DNA of 33,916 nucleotides from Allopontixanthobacter sp041741895 (GTDB lineage: Bacteria > Pseudomonadota > Alphaproteobacteria > Sphingomonadales > Sphingomonadaceae), in the NCBI GenBank assembly GCA_041741895.1, contig JBGSJO010000119.1, positions 1-33,916 on the forward strand, written 5' to 3'. The notes beneath the pieces are model-generated. The model made no database searches. It saw only the letters and a list, made by a program, of their open reading frames with translations, and had not been told where the DNA came from. Position 1 is the first letter of the stretch. Each line of letters begins with the position of its first letter. The translations under genes were made by a program, and so were the position numbers. Below are positions 1 to 8,645 of this stretch, piece by piece.

Positions 1-675
1 GGCGCGCTGGACCGCGCGCTGGGCGCGGCGGGCGGCGCGCAGCAGGCACCGCTTGCGCTGTCGCTGCAATTGCTGGTGATCATGGGACTGCTGACCATCC
101 TGCCCGCTCTGGTGCTGATGATGACCAGCTTCACCCGGATCATCGTGGTACTGTCCATCCTGCGCCAGGCGCTGGGATTACAGCAATCGCCGCCCAACCA
201 GGTACTGATCGGACTGGCATTATTCCTCAGCATGTTCATCATGGCGCCCACGCTGGAACAGGTGAACAGCACGGCCATCGAACCCTATGCCGCCGGAACT
301 TTCGGCGCAGAGCAGGCGATCGAGGCGGCGGGGGATGAATTTCACAAATTCATGATCCGCCAGACCCGTCAGGCCGATCTCGCCATGTTTGCCGATATTG
401 CCGATGTCGGCGAATTCGCCAATCCGCAGGCGGTGCCGTTTTCCATCCTGCTGCCCGCCTTTGTCACCAGTGAACTGAAAACTGCATTCCAGATCGGTTT
501 CATGCTGTTCCTGCCGTTTCTGGTGATCGATCTGGTAGTGGCCAGCGTGCTGATGTCGCTCGGCATGATGATGCTGTCCCCCACCATCGTATCGCTGCCG
601 TTCAAATTGCTGCTGTTCGTATTGATTGACGGGTGGAGCCTGCTGATGGGCAGCCTCGCCATGAGCTTTGCATGA
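1..675 (+). CDS. fliP: Flagellar type III export gate protein FliP (5' end outside window)
   Basis: FliP forms the pentameric core of the inner-membrane export gate (with FliQ and FliR) through which flagellar rod, hook and filament subunits are secreted. The frame is open from base 1, reading GALDRALGAAGG, so the true start and signal sequence lie upstream; an apparent TTG start at 70 is internal. Family signatures are visible: the MTSFTRIIVVLSILRQ block near nt 121-170, the PPNQVLIGLALF block, and the C-terminal PAFVTSELKTAFQIGF block near nt 450-500. Several hydrophobic membrane helices follow. The stop is at 673-675, and fliQ begins 13 nt later, as in the standard fliPQR-flhB order. The assignment is firm; only the N-terminus is missing. 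Confidence 0.95.
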   Translation, partial: GALDRALGAAGGAQQAPLALSLQLLVIMGLLTILPALVLMMTSFTRIIVVLSILRQALGLQQSPPNQVLIGLALFLSMFIMAPTLEQVNSTAIEPYAAGTFGAEQAIEAAGDEFHKFMIRQTRQADLAMFADIADVGEFANPQAVPFSILLPAFVTSELKTAFQIGFMLFLPFLVIDLVVASVLMSLGMMMLSPTIVSLPFKLLLFVLIDGWSLLMGSLAMSFA

Positions 676-688
676 GGGATATCGTATC

Positions 689-964
689 ATGACGGACAAT
701 TCTGCAAACCTGCTGGCGCTGGCTGACCAGATGCTGTGGGTCACCGCGCTGGTCGCCGCACCGATCCTGCTGGCGGCGCTGGGGGCGGGCCTGTTTATCG
801 GGGTGGTCCAGGCGGCGACTTCGGTCAATGAACAGACCTTGACCTTCGTACCCAAACTGGCCGTGATCGCGCTGGTGCTGGTCCTGTTCGGCGCATCGAT
901 GATGGGTCTCATCAGCGATTTCGCGCACGAGATATTTGCCCAGATCGCGGCGATCTCCCGGTGA
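689..964 (+). CDS. fliQ: Flagellar export gate protein FliQ
   Basis: This is a 91-residue protein, the usual FliQ length, with two long hydrophobic helices (about residues 15-40 and 50-78). They are separated by the family block QAATSVNEQTLTFVPK. FliQ packs around the FliP5-FliR core in the export gate. I chose the ATG at 689 because GAGGGA (674-679) lies 9 nt upstream; an in-frame TTG at 668 overlaps the end of fliP and adds seven non-conserved residues. The gene sits 13 nt after fliP and 7 nt before fliR, so it is almost certainly co-transcribed and translationally coupled. Confidence 0.93.
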   Translation: MTDNSANLLALADQMLWVTALVAAPILLAALGAGLFIGVVQAATSVNEQTLTFVPKLAVIALVLVLFGASMMGLISDFAHEIFAQIAAISR

Positions 965-971
965 TTTCGTA

Positions 972-1772
972 ATGAATGCGATTGATTTCGGGACTGGCCT
1001 TGCCGCCTATGAAGCCGATTTGTGGCGTCTGATCTTCATCATGACGCGGATCGGCGCGGCCTTGCTGGCGGCACCGATATTCGGCGCGATGAGCATTCCG
1101 GTTCAGGTCCGTATCGCCATGGCAGGCGCAATTGCGGTGTTCGTGATGGCCTGGAGCCCCGGTGGGACTGCTATACAAACCCCGCCCGAATTGCTGTCCG
1201 TGGCAGGCCTTGCCGCGCTGGTCGGCGAAGCGGTGATCGGCGCAGCGATGGGCTTCACGCTGCAATTGAGCTTTGCCGCGCCGCTGATCGCTGCCGAGCA
1301 GATTGCCGGCGGTATGGGGATGGCGATTGCCACGGCTGTCGATCCCAATACTGGTGGCCAATCGGGCGCACTGGGGCAGTATTTTACCGTGGTGCTGACT
1401 CTGGTTTTCCTGGCGGTGGGCGGGCATTTGCTGTGGCTGCGGCTGGTTATCGAAAGCTACACCGTGTTCCCGCCGGGCGGCGCATGGTTCGGCGCGGCGC
1501 GGGCCTGGATGATTGTGGATTTTGCCGCGCAGACCTTTACCACCGCCGTGGCTGTCGCGCTGCCTGTCTTACTGGTACTGTTTACCGTGCAAATGGTGAC
1601 CGGAGTGCTCAGCCGTTCCGCGCCGTCGCTCAACCTGTTCGCCCTTGGCCTGCCCGCCGGGGTGCTGGCGGGCATTGCCGCGCTGATCATTGCGTCCCCC
1701 TTCACCAGCGAACAATTCGTGCTGCTGTCCGCAAATGCCATCGATCAGGTGGGCAACATGGTCAGCGGATAG
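972..1772 (+). CDS. fliR: Flagellar export gate protein FliR
   Basis: This 266-residue polytopic membrane protein has about six hydrophobic segments. It has typical FliR features: an N-terminal FMTRIGAALLAAPIFG-like stretch, a central GFTLQLSFAAPLIAAEQ region and GGHLLWLRLVIESY. FliR is the single-copy subunit completing the export gate and contacts FlhB. The ATG at 972 is preferred over an in-frame ATG at 936, which lies inside fliQ and would add a non-hydrophobic Arg-rich extension. The start follows fliQ by 7 nt and the stop precedes flhB by 10 nt, consistent with one operon. Confidence 0.93.
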   Translation: MNAIDFGTGLAAYEADLWRLIFIMTRIGAALLAAPIFGAMSIPVQVRIAMAGAIAVFVMAWSPGGTAIQTPPELLSVAGLAALVGEAVIGAAMGFTLQLSFAAPLIAAEQIAGGMGMAIATAVDPNTGGQSGALGQYFTVVLTLVFLAVGGHLLWLRLVIESYTVFPPGGAWFGAARAWMIVDFAAQTFTTAVAVALPVLLVLFTVQMVTGVLSRSAPSLNLFALGLPAGVLAGIAALIIASPFTSEQFVLLSANAIDQVGNMVSG

Positions 1773-1782
1773 GGCACTTGGA

Positions 1783-2907
1783 ATGAGCGAAGATACTGGC
1801 GAGAAGAGCTTCGCCCCCACTCAAAAGCGCAAATCCGACGCCGCGAAGAAAGGCGATGTGCTGCGGTCCAGGGAATTGGGCACAGCGGTAGGCGTGTTCG
1901 CCGGTGCGGTATGGCTGCGCTATGGCGGCCCGTGGCTGATGGACAGCCTGCAGGAGATTGCCCGGAGCGGCTTCACCTTTCGTAGACCTGCAATTGAGCA
2001 TTTCGAACCCGGACATATACTGACCGAAGCGATGGTTGGCGTTCTCGTCCCGCTTCTGACGCTGGGGCTGCTGGTCATGGCGGCAACCGTCGTATCGCAA
2101 TTGCTGTTCGGCGAAGGGCGTTTCGTCGCCGGAAACATGGCACCCAAGGGATCGCGGCTGAATCCGGTGAAGGGTTTGGGCCGGATATTCGGCCCCACCG
2201 GGCTCATCGAACTGGGCAAGAGCATCCTGAAGCTTGCTCTTTTGGGAACGCTGGCATGGTGGTGGGGGAAAGTACATTTCTACGAGGTGATCGGCCTCGG
2301 CCGGGGTGAACTCGCCGGGCAATTGGGCGCGGCATGGCAGCTGATTACCGGATTGCTGATGGTCCTCGCAGTGGGGCTGGGGCTGATTGCGATGGTCGAT
2401 TTTCCGATCCAGTGGATCAGGTGGATGGGCCGCTTGAAAATGAGCCATCAGGATATGCGGGACGAGACCAAATCGACCGAAGGATCACCCGAAAAACGCT
2501 CTGCGATCCGCAACCGTCAGCGGCAATTGGCCATGGGCGGGGTGGCCAAGGCAATGGGCAATGCGCAATTCGTGCTCACCAATCCGACGCATTTTTCCGT
2601 TGCGATGGCCTATGACCCGGCGTTGGCAAATGCACCGATCGTGCTGGCCAAGGGGCGCGGGGACAAGGCGCTTGCTATCCGTGAACTGGCCGGGGAACGC
2701 GGATTGCCAACACTGGAATATCCGGCTTTGGCGCGGTCCGTCTATTTCACCACCCGCGAAAACCAGGTCATCCGGGCCGAACTTTACGGGGCCATCGCCA
2801 GCATCCTGGCCTTCGTCCTGTCGCTGAAACGCGGCGAACAGCCGGCCCGGCCGCGGATCGAATTGCCGCCCGGTATGGTTTTCGACGTGGATGGCAAACC
2901 TGTCTGA
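1783..2907 (+). CDS. flhB: Flagellar export substrate-switch protein FlhB
   Basis: This protein has 374 residues, close to the usual 350-380. The N-terminal EDTGEKSFAPTQKRKSDAAKKGDV motif region (residues 3-25) is typical of FlhB, followed by four membrane segments and a cytosolic domain. The autocleavage motif NPTH is intact at residues 267-270 (nt 2581-2592). In the family, cleavage between Asn and Pro is needed for the switch from rod/hook to filament secretion. The C-terminal block ending in ENQVIRAELYGAIASILAFV is also present. I chose the ATG at 1783, since an in-frame upstream start at 1690 would sit inside fliR. A 49-nt gap separates it from fliD. Confidence 0.95.
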   Translation: MSEDTGEKSFAPTQKRKSDAAKKGDVLRSRELGTAVGVFAGAVWLRYGGPWLMDSLQEIARSGFTFRRPAIEHFEPGHILTEAMVGVLVPLLTLGLLVMAATVVSQLLFGEGRFVAGNMAPKGSRLNPVKGLGRIFGPTGLIELGKSILKLALLGTLAWWWGKVHFYEVIGLGRGELAGQLGAAWQLITGLLMVLAVGLGLIAMVDFPIQWIRWMGRLKMSHQDMRDETKSTEGSPEKRSAIRNRQRQLAMGGVAKAMGNAQFVLTNPTHFSVAMAYDPALANAPIVLAKGRGDKALAIRELAGERGLPTLEYPALARSVYFTTRENQVIRAELYGAIASILAFVLSLKRGEQPARPRIELPPGMVFDVDGKPV

Positions 2908-2956
2908 GGGCTGCGCCGGCACTTAATCCTGCCCGCGCGCGGCCGTTCTTCCCAGC

Positions 2957-4399
2957 ATGGAAACATCAACTTCATCGATAGTCGGCGCGCTTGGCAGTGG
3001 CAGCGGCGTGGACATGGTCAAGCTGGCCAGCGATCTTGCCGCAGCGCGTTTTGCCGTGCGCGTCCAGCAATTGGAAAACAAATCCGAGCTGCTGGAAACG
3101 CAGATTTCCGCTGCTTCCTCGCTCCGCAGCCAGCTGTCACTGTTGGCGAATGCGCTGGGGGACCGGATCCGCAATGGCGATCTGGCCCCGCAACCGGCCA
3201 TCGGAAATTCTTCCGTTGCCACGGTCACCGCCGCGCCGGGCGCGGCAAGCTCCGGCTCGTATTCACTCGAAGTGGAACAGCTTGCCGGATCGCAGACCCT
3301 GGCCAGCAAGTCCTATGCCTCTACCGACGCGGCTGTCGGGGAAGGTACGCTGACGATCACCTTTGGCACAGTCGGCGCAGGTTCCTTCAATGCAGAGGCG
3401 GGTCGTGACCCGGTGGTGGTATCCGTTGCTGCGGGCGCTACACTGGCCCAGGTCGCGGCCAGCATCACGGCCAGCGGATCGGGCGTTACCGCCTATGTCG
3501 CGAACGGCCCGAATGGTGCGCAACTGGTATTCAAGGGCACCGACGGGGCTGCAGGCGGCTTCATCGTGCAAGGCGCCGGTGCCAGCGCCAGTGGAACGCC
3601 GGGTGCAGCCCAGCCTGGCAATATCGATTATCTTGACTGGACCCCAGCCGATGATAGCGGCGAACTGCGCCAGACCGCGCAAGATGCACGGTTCAAATTC
3701 GACACGATTTCCATGACCTCTGGCACCAACCGGGTGGCCGATCTTCCCGGCGGGCTCAGTCTGACGCTGACCGGCGCCAATATCGGCGCTCCGACGCGGA
3801 TATCCTTCGTCCAGGGCAGCGGCGCGATACAGGGCGTGATGGACGATTTCGTGGCTGCGCTGAACGATATTGCAGCCAATCTGCGCGAGACCGCAGACCC
3901 GTTGACTGGGGAGCTGGGCAGAGATCCCGGAGCCCGAGCGCTGAAACGGGCAATGTCCGGCCTCACGAGTTCCGTGGTGATGCCGAATGCTGCCGCTGGC
4001 GAACCGCGCACCCTTGGCGATCTGGGGCTGGCCATCAACCGTGACGGAACATTCCGGCTCGACAGCGCCCGTCTTGGCGTTACCATGGCCGAAAATTCCG
4101 CGGCGGCGAATGCGATGTTCACCACCGGCCTGTTCGGCGTCTTTGCAACGATGGACAAATTGTCGCGCCAGATGGGCACGACAGTCAATCCGGGCACGCT
4201 GGCTGGGTCGGTCGCGCGCTATACCAGATCAGTCCAGAGGATCGATGAACAGCTTGCCAAGATCACTGAACAGCAGGACGCCCTGCGGTCGCAAATGACC
4301 ACGCAATTTGCTCGCACGGATCGGAACGTGGCGGCTTCACAATCGACCCTGTCTTTCCTGCAAAACCAGATTGCCGCATTGAATGCGGATCGGAATTGA
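2957..4399 (+). CDS. fliD: Flagellar hook-associated protein 2 / filament cap FliD
   Basis: FliD forms the distal cap under which flagellin polymerises. The 480-residue product has the HAP2 N-terminal domain at about residues 8-105: SIVGALGSGSGVDMVKLASDLAAARF, then an early coiled segment with VQQLENKSELLETQISA. A variable Ala/Gly/Ser-rich middle follows, then a HAP2 C-terminal domain (about 225-460) ending in a helix with repeated Gln/Arg and QNQIAALN, typical for FliD coiled-coil ends. The length is normal. I see no convincing Shine-Dalgarno before the ATG at 2957, nor a sigma-28-like promoter in the 49-nt gap, so read-through from flhB is likely. The stop is 1 nt before fliS. Confidence 0.88.
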   Translation: METSTSSIVGALGSGSGVDMVKLASDLAAARFAVRVQQLENKSELLETQISAASSLRSQLSLLANALGDRIRNGDLAPQPAIGNSSVATVTAAPGAASSGSYSLEVEQLAGSQTLASKSYASTDAAVGEGTLTITFGTVGAGSFNAEAGRDPVVVSVAAGATLAQVAASITASGSGVTAYVANGPNGAQLVFKGTDGAAGGFIVQGAGASASGTPGAAQPGNIDYLDWTPADDSGELRQTAQDARFKFDTISMTSGTNRVADLPGGLSLTLTGANIGAPTRISFVQGSGAIQGVMDDFVAALNDIAANLRETADPLTGELGRDPGARALKRAMSGLTSSVVMPNAAAGEPRTLGDLGLAINRDGTFRLDSARLGVTMAENSAAANAMFTTGLFGVFATMDKLSRQMGTTVNPGTLAGSVARYTRSVQRIDEQLAKITEQQDALRSQMTTQFARTDRNVAASQSTLSFLQNQIAALNADRN

Positions 4400-4400
4400 C

Positions 4401-4772
4401 ATGCTTGTCCCTGCCAATCCCAAATCCGCCTATCGCCGGGTGGAGCGCGATGCCGCGATCCTCGGGTCTGACAGCCGGGCCTTGACGCTGCTGTGTTTCG
4501 ACGAATTCAATACATCGCTCGCCAGCGCGCTTCATGCCGACCGGCGCGGATCATTCGTGCAGCGCGGCGATGCGTTGCTGCGTGCGAATGCTGCGCTTTC
4601 CGCATTGCACGCCGGGACCGACCCCGCCCATCCGCTCGCCGGGGCGATGCAAGAAATGTTCGGTGCCGCAGAGCGTACCCTGCGCTCGGCAATGGTTCGT
4701 TTCACACCCGGATCGGTGGAAATCGTTCTGCGTGACTTTACCGACATTCGTGCCGCACTGTCAGCGTCGTGA
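4401..4772 (+). CDS. fliS: Flagellin export chaperone FliS
   Basis: This is a 123-residue, helical, FliS-sized protein. It shows the family pattern of an AYRRVERDAAI segment near residue 10, then a hydrophobic LTLLCFDEFNTSLASAL helix (in the position of the usual LxxLLYDGxxxxL), and a C-terminal amphipathic helix. FliS binds the disordered C-terminus of flagellin in the cytosol and prevents early polymerisation. The ATG at 4401 follows the fliD TGA by one base, so the two are translationally coupled. An in-frame upstream ATG at 4383 lies inside fliD and is less likely. The sequence is divergent; the call rests on both sequence pattern and position. Confidence 0.78.
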   Translation: MLVPANPKSAYRRVERDAAILGSDSRALTLLCFDEFNTSLASALHADRRGSFVQRGDALLRANAALSALHAGTDPAHPLAGAMQEMFGAAERTLRSAMVRFTPGSVEIVLRDFTDIRAALSAS

Positions 4773-5052
4773 TTGCAAGCTGCTGCCATTGCGGCAATAT
4801 CCGGTCCGGTCCAGACCGTCCAAATTCCCGGACTGGCAGATTGCCATTTCCCCCATCAGGGGCGCGGGATTGCGCTGAATATCCTCCCCTTTAACGGGCT
4901 GAACCGGGACCGAGCGAAGGCAGGATTTGCGGCCCAATCACGAATTAAAAGAAACTGATTGCAACCATTACTTTACGCGGTGGCAACCTTTGGTTGCTAC
5001 GCGCCTATGGGTGAAGGAACTAATTGCCCCGAAAACCGATGGGAAGATCGGA
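4773..5052. other. Intergenic region between fliS and the GGDEF-EAL gene
   Basis: This is about 280 nt with no convincing gene. It becomes AT-rich around 4938-4980, as expected for a promoter, but I cannot pick clean -35 and -10 boxes. A short perfect hairpin (GCAACC at 4983-4988, loop TTT, GGTTGC at 4992-4997) lies in the probable leader. The frame of the downstream gene is open through this area, so some of it may encode that protein's N-terminus. Confidence 0.4.
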
Positions 5053-7416
5053 TTGCCAATTCGTGCCGTGCTGGGCCTGCAAGACCCGGGGTGCGCGGAT
5101 TGGGTGCGTCTGCGCGGGATGCAATTTCCCCGCTTGGCACACGGCAATATCCACCGGCTGATCGCGCAGGTGATTGCCGCAGGCATGGCATCTCACCTTT
5201 ACCGCGAAATCATTCATCCGGCGGTGCTGATCGCATGGGCGGTTGCACTTGCGTTTGCTCTGGCATTCAACGCCCAGGTCAACAACAGCCTGTCGGACGC
5301 GGACCGCCGCGCGATGTTGCCAGCGGAATTCCGCAGACACGGCATTTCGATTGTCGCCATCGGATTGGTTTGGTGCGTGCCGTTCCTGGGGTTCGGATTG
5401 ATCGGTGGAAACAGCGATATGATCGTGTTGTGGGCAATCGTGTCCGCGCTGATTGCAGGATTGGCCCTGATCGTGCCGACGACCCCGCTGGCGACGATTG
5501 TATTCACCGTGATTACCGGGGTCGCCGCGATGATCGCATTCGCTGTCACGGGCCAATATCTGATGGTCCTGGTGTGCCTGATTTTCGCCGGGGTGATAAC
5601 GGCGGGCACGATCGGAACTTCGCGGGTATTTCTGGAAGGGCGGTTGGCCGAGGCTGCAATAATCGAGAAGGACGAAGTGGTATCGTTACTGCTGCGTGAA
5701 TTCGAGGAAAACCAGGCCGACTGGCTGTGGCAAACCGACACAGCCCGCCGGGTGCGCGCGGTATCTCCGCGCTTCTCCTTTGCACTTGGCAAGACTGCGG
5801 AAGAAATCAACGGCAAGCCGTTCCTGCAACTGATCAGCGGCGATAATTGGTCGACAGGGCAGTTTGACCCGAGCCTGCATGATCTGGCCGAGCGGCTGAA
5901 ACGCAGGGAGAGTTTCTCCAATCTGCTGGTAAGGGTCTTATTGGGCCGCACGCATCGCTGGTGGGAACTGTCCGGCACGCCGATGCTGGATGAAAAGGGG
6001 CTTCATATCGGGTTCCGCGGCGTTGGATCGGATGTGACCGAACAGCGCGAATCCAGCGAGAAGATCGCCTATCTGGCGCGCTATGATACGCTGACCGGGC
6101 TACCGAACCGCCTGATGTTGAACGAAGCGCTGGGTGATGCACTGCGCTATGCCCAGCAATGGCGCGCCCGGTGCGCTTTCCTGATGATCGACCTTGACCG
6201 GTTCAAGGCGGTGAACGATTCCCTCGGCCATCTGATTGGTGACCAATTGCTGGCCGAAGTTTCGCAGCGATTGAAGGGAGTGATCACCGAAAATGAGCGT
6301 GTCGGCCGCCTTGGGGGCGACGAATTCGCCATCGTCATCCGAGATGTGCCCGAGACCGGCTATGTGGAAAGCGTCGCCAACAAGGTCATCGAAAGCCTGT
6401 CACGTCCTTACGAGATCGCACATCACACGCTCTATGTAGGCGCCAGCGTGGGATCAGCAATCGGACCCAGAGACGGGGCTACAGTTGAGGATCTGATGCG
6501 CAATTCCGATCTTGCCCTCTATCGCGCCAAGGATGAAGGCGGCGGCGAACACTTCAAATATGAACCTTCATTGCATGCTTCGGCAGAAGAACGGCGGAGG
6601 CTGGAATTCTCGCTTCGTCATGCGATTGAACGGGGCGAATTGCTGCTGAATTTTCAGCCGGTTGTCGATGCCTACGATGAAAATATCGTCAGCTTCGAAG
6701 CCCTGCTGAGATGGCACAGCGAAGAACACGGGTTCGTCAGCCCGGACAAGTTCATCCCACTGGCGGAAGATACACGTTTGATTGTGCCGATTGGCGAATG
6801 GGTTCTGGAACAGGCATGTATGGAAGCCGTCAATTGGCCGGTACATATCCGCATTGCAGTAAACGTGTCGGGCGAACAATTGGTCGAGCCTGCATTCGCC
6901 TCCACCGTGGTGCGGGCCCTGGCCAATAGCGGCCTGACCGCCCAGCGCCTGGAAATCGAAGTTACGGAAAGCATTTTCCTGCGCGATGCGGACCTTGCCC
7001 GCAAGGCGCTCGAAGAAATCATGGCGCTGGGATGTTCTGTGGCGCTCGATGATTTCGGGACTGGCTATTCCTCGCTCGGCTATCTGCGCAAACTGAGGTT
7101 CTCCACCGTCAAGGTCGATCGCACCTTCGTCCAGGGTGCAGCCAACCACCATCCCGAAAGCCTGGCGATCATCCGCGCTGTGGTGGCAATGGCGGATAGC
7201 CTGGAAATGTCGACCACCGCAGAAGGCGTCGAAACTGCGGAAGAAGCGGAAATGATCCGGCAATTGGGCTGCAAGAAAATCCAGGGATATTACTTTGGCA
7301 GGCCGATGCCGGCGGAGGAAGCGCGCAAGGTGTGCAATCGCAAGACCCTTCCTGCCGAAAGAGCTCGGGCTGCATCACGCGGAAACGATCGCGGCCTCTA
7401 CAATTCCGGCGAATAG
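5053..7416 (+). CDS. Membrane PAS-GGDEF-EAL cyclic-di-GMP signalling protein
   Basis: This is a putative bifunctional c-di-GMP enzyme. With the start used here (787 aa), residues 45-195 hold five or six hydrophobic helices, a PAS-like sensor covers about 216-330, GGDEF about 335-505 and EAL about 515-770. The GGDEF motif is intact (RLGGDEF, G421). The RxxD inhibitory site is absent: the equivalent stretch reads TENE. The EAL phosphodiesterase residues look complete: EAL at 549, NVSGEQL, EVTES, DDFGTGYSSL at 666, KVDRTFV, AEGVE and QGYYFGRP. The start is uncertain. The TTG at 5053 has GGGAAG 6 nt upstream; GTG 5011, GTG 5104, ATG 5119 and ATG 5185 are alternatives, all keeping the first membrane helix. 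The 3' end overlaps convergent purQ by 42 nt. Its place after fliS suggests control of motility, which is inference. Confidence 0.88.
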   Translation: MPIRAVLGLQDPGCADWVRLRGMQFPRLAHGNIHRLIAQVIAAGMASHLYREIIHPAVLIAWAVALAFALAFNAQVNNSLSDADRRAMLPAEFRRHGISIVAIGLVWCVPFLGFGLIGGNSDMIVLWAIVSALIAGLALIVPTTPLATIVFTVITGVAAMIAFAVTGQYLMVLVCLIFAGVITAGTIGTSRVFLEGRLAEAAIIEKDEVVSLLLREFEENQADWLWQTDTARRVRAVSPRFSFALGKTAEEINGKPFLQLISGDNWSTGQFDPSLHDLAERLKRRESFSNLLVRVLLGRTHRWWELSGTPMLDEKGLHIGFRGVGSDVTEQRESSEKIAYLARYDTLTGLPNRLMLNEALGDALRYAQQWRARCAFLMIDLDRFKAVNDSLGHLIGDQLLAEVSQRLKGVITENERVGRLGGDEFAIVIRDVPETGYVESVANKVIESLSRPYEIAHHTLYVGASVGSAIGPRDGATVEDLMRNSDLALYRAKDEGGGEHFKYEPSLHASAEERRRLEFSLRHAIERGELLLNFQPVVDAYDENIVSFEALLRWHSEEHGFVSPDKFIPLAEDTRLIVPIGEWVLEQACMEAVNWPVHIRIAVNVSGEQLVEPAFASTVVRALANSGLTAQRLEIEVTESIFLRDADLARKALEEIMALGCSVALDDFGTGYSSLGYLRKLRFSTVKVDRTFVQGAANHHPESLAIIRAVVAMADSLEMSTTAEGVETAEEAEMIRQLGCKKIQGYYFGRPMPAEEARKVCNRKTLPAERARAASRGNDRGLYNSGE

Positions 7417-8055
7417 CGCCCGTCCGTCATCGCCGCCTTGCGCCATTTCCATCGCCCGTTCGGGATGGGGCATCATACCCAATACATTGCCGGCATCGTT
7501 CAGAATCCCGGCGATGTCGCGGCGGGACCCGTTGCACGGTTCGGCATAGCGGAACGCCACACGGCCATCGCCTTCCAGCCGGTCCAGGGTGGCTTCGTCG
7601 GCGAAGTAATTGCCGTCATGATGGGCGACAGGAATGAGGATCGTCTGGCCCGCTTCGTAGCCGCCGGTAAATAACGACTGGTTGTTTTCAACAGTTAGCG
7701 CGGCGGTGCGGCAGATGAAATTCTGCCCTGCATTGCGCATCAACGCGCCGGGTAATAGCCCGCTTTCGGTCAGAATCTGGAATCCGTTGCAGACACCCAG
7801 TACCGGCACGCCCTTGCCCGCTGCCGCCACAATTGCCCGCATTATCGGGCTGCGCGCGGCCATCGCGCCGGAACGTAGATAGTCGCCATAGGAAAAGCCG
7901 CCGGGCAGGGCGATGAAATCGAGCCGGTCGGGCAGCTCTGCATCGCCATGCCATACGCGGATCGGCGCGGTGCCGCTGACCTGCTGCAGCGCGACAGCCA
8001 TGTCACGGTCGCAATTGGAACCAGGGAAGGTGATTACCGCCGCGCGGAAAGCCAT
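7375..8055 (-). CDS. purQ: Phosphoribosylformylglycinamidine synthase glutaminase subunit PurQ
   Basis: PurQ supplies ammonia from glutamine to PurL for conversion of FGAR to FGAM in de novo purine synthesis. The 226-residue product is the normal small-PurQ length. It begins AVITFPGSNCDRDM and carries the class I glutaminase triad: Cys89 in GVCNGFQIL, His197 and Glu199 in MMPHPERA. PGGFSYGDYLRSGA is also typical. The ATG at 8055 overlaps the purS TGA by one base (TGATG), indicating translational coupling; a longer in-frame start at 8130 lies inside purS and is rejected. The last 42 nt overlap the convergent GGDEF-EAL gene. No purL is visible in the window. Confidence 0.96.
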   Translation of the reverse strand: MAFRAAVITFPGSNCDRDMAVALQQVSGTAPIRVWHGDAELPDRLDFIALPGGFSYGDYLRSGAMAARSPIMRAIVAAAGKGVPVLGVCNGFQILTESGLLPGALMRNAGQNFICRTAALTVENNQSLFTGGYEAGQTILIPVAHHDGNYFADEATLDRLEGDGRVAFRYAEPCNGSRRDIAGILNDAGNVLGMMPHPERAMEMAQGGDDGRALFAGIVEAAIVSA

Positions 8056-8303
8056 CACGCGGTCTCCTTCTGGTCCATTCTTTCGATGCGGTAGTTTTCG
8101 ATCACCATATTGGCGAGCAGTTTGCGGCACATATCATCCAGCGCGGCATCGGTGACATTGTCCTCCACATCCAGTTCGATCAGCCGTCCCGCGCGGACAT
8201 CGTTTACGCCTGTGAAGCCGAGCCCCTCAAGCGCATGATGAATTGCGCGCCCTTGTGGATCGAGCACGCCAGGTTTGAGGGAGACATGGATATGGACTTT
8301 CAT
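8055..8303 (-). CDS. purS: Phosphoribosylformylglycinamidine synthase subunit PurS
   Basis: PurS is the small structural subunit bridging PurQ and PurL in organisms with a three-part FGAM synthase. The 82-residue protein shows the expected MKVHIHVSLKPGVLDPQG start, the GLGFTGVNDVRAGRLIELD core and the ending CRKLLANMVIENYRIE. I chose the ATG at 8303, with AAAGG about 5-10 nt upstream, over an in-frame ATG at 8348 that adds 15 residues not seen in the family. It is directly coupled to purQ. Confidence 0.95.
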   Translation of the reverse strand: MKVHIHVSLKPGVLDPQGRAIHHALEGLGFTGVNDVRAGRLIELDVEDNVTDAALDDMCRKLLANMVIENYRIERMDQKETA

Positions 8304-8550
8304 CGCGCGGACCTTTGCAAAATCGGAATGCCGGAGAATCGCCCGCACCCTATGGCGCGGCTGGCAGGCCCGGGCAAGGGAGTGATCTGCGGTTATCCGT
8401 GCCGGTGATACCAGCTATCTTCGCAAAGAAGACCCAAGATGTTGTGCCAAATGTGTCGCAAATTCGCAACATCTACCAGGATTCGTGACAGGCTTATCGG
8501 AAGGAGTTCCCATTCTCGCCGATGAAATGGACAGTGTAATCAGATAATTA

Positions 8551-8579
8551 AAGACATATTTTTATCATATTATTATAAT
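8551..8579 (+). promoter_or_regulatory. Sigma-70-type promoter of the TonB receptor gene
   Basis: AAGACA (8551-8556) and a perfect TATAAT (8574-8579) are separated by 17 nt. The surrounding 50 nt are the most AT-rich in the window. The predicted transcript start near 8586 leaves a leader of about 85 nt before the ATG at 8672. This is a sequence-pattern call only. Confidence 0.6.
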
Positions 8580-8594
8580 GACGGGCTTCTGGCT

Positions 8595-8645
8595 CCCAAT
8601 ATTTGGGTAGGCTCCGAGGCTGAGCCTCGGCTAGGCGAAATTGGG
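8595..8645 (+). promoter_or_regulatory. Structured 5' leader of the TonB receptor mRNA
   Basis: A perfect 7-bp hairpin CCGAGGC-TGA-GCCTCGG (8614-8630) is enclosed by a second inverted repeat, CCCAAT (8595-8600) with ATTGGG (8640-8645). The whole element lies between the predicted transcript start and the Shine-Dalgarno CGGGGA (8656-8661). It has no U-run, so it is not a simple terminator. It could be a protective 5' structure or a regulated leader; no known riboswitch family is recognised. Confidence 0.4.

Noticed and set aside
4940..5052. Possible c-di-GMP riboswitch before the GGDEF-EAL gene
   Set aside because: Only a 6-bp hairpin is present; I do not see the conserved core of either known c-di-GMP riboswitch class.
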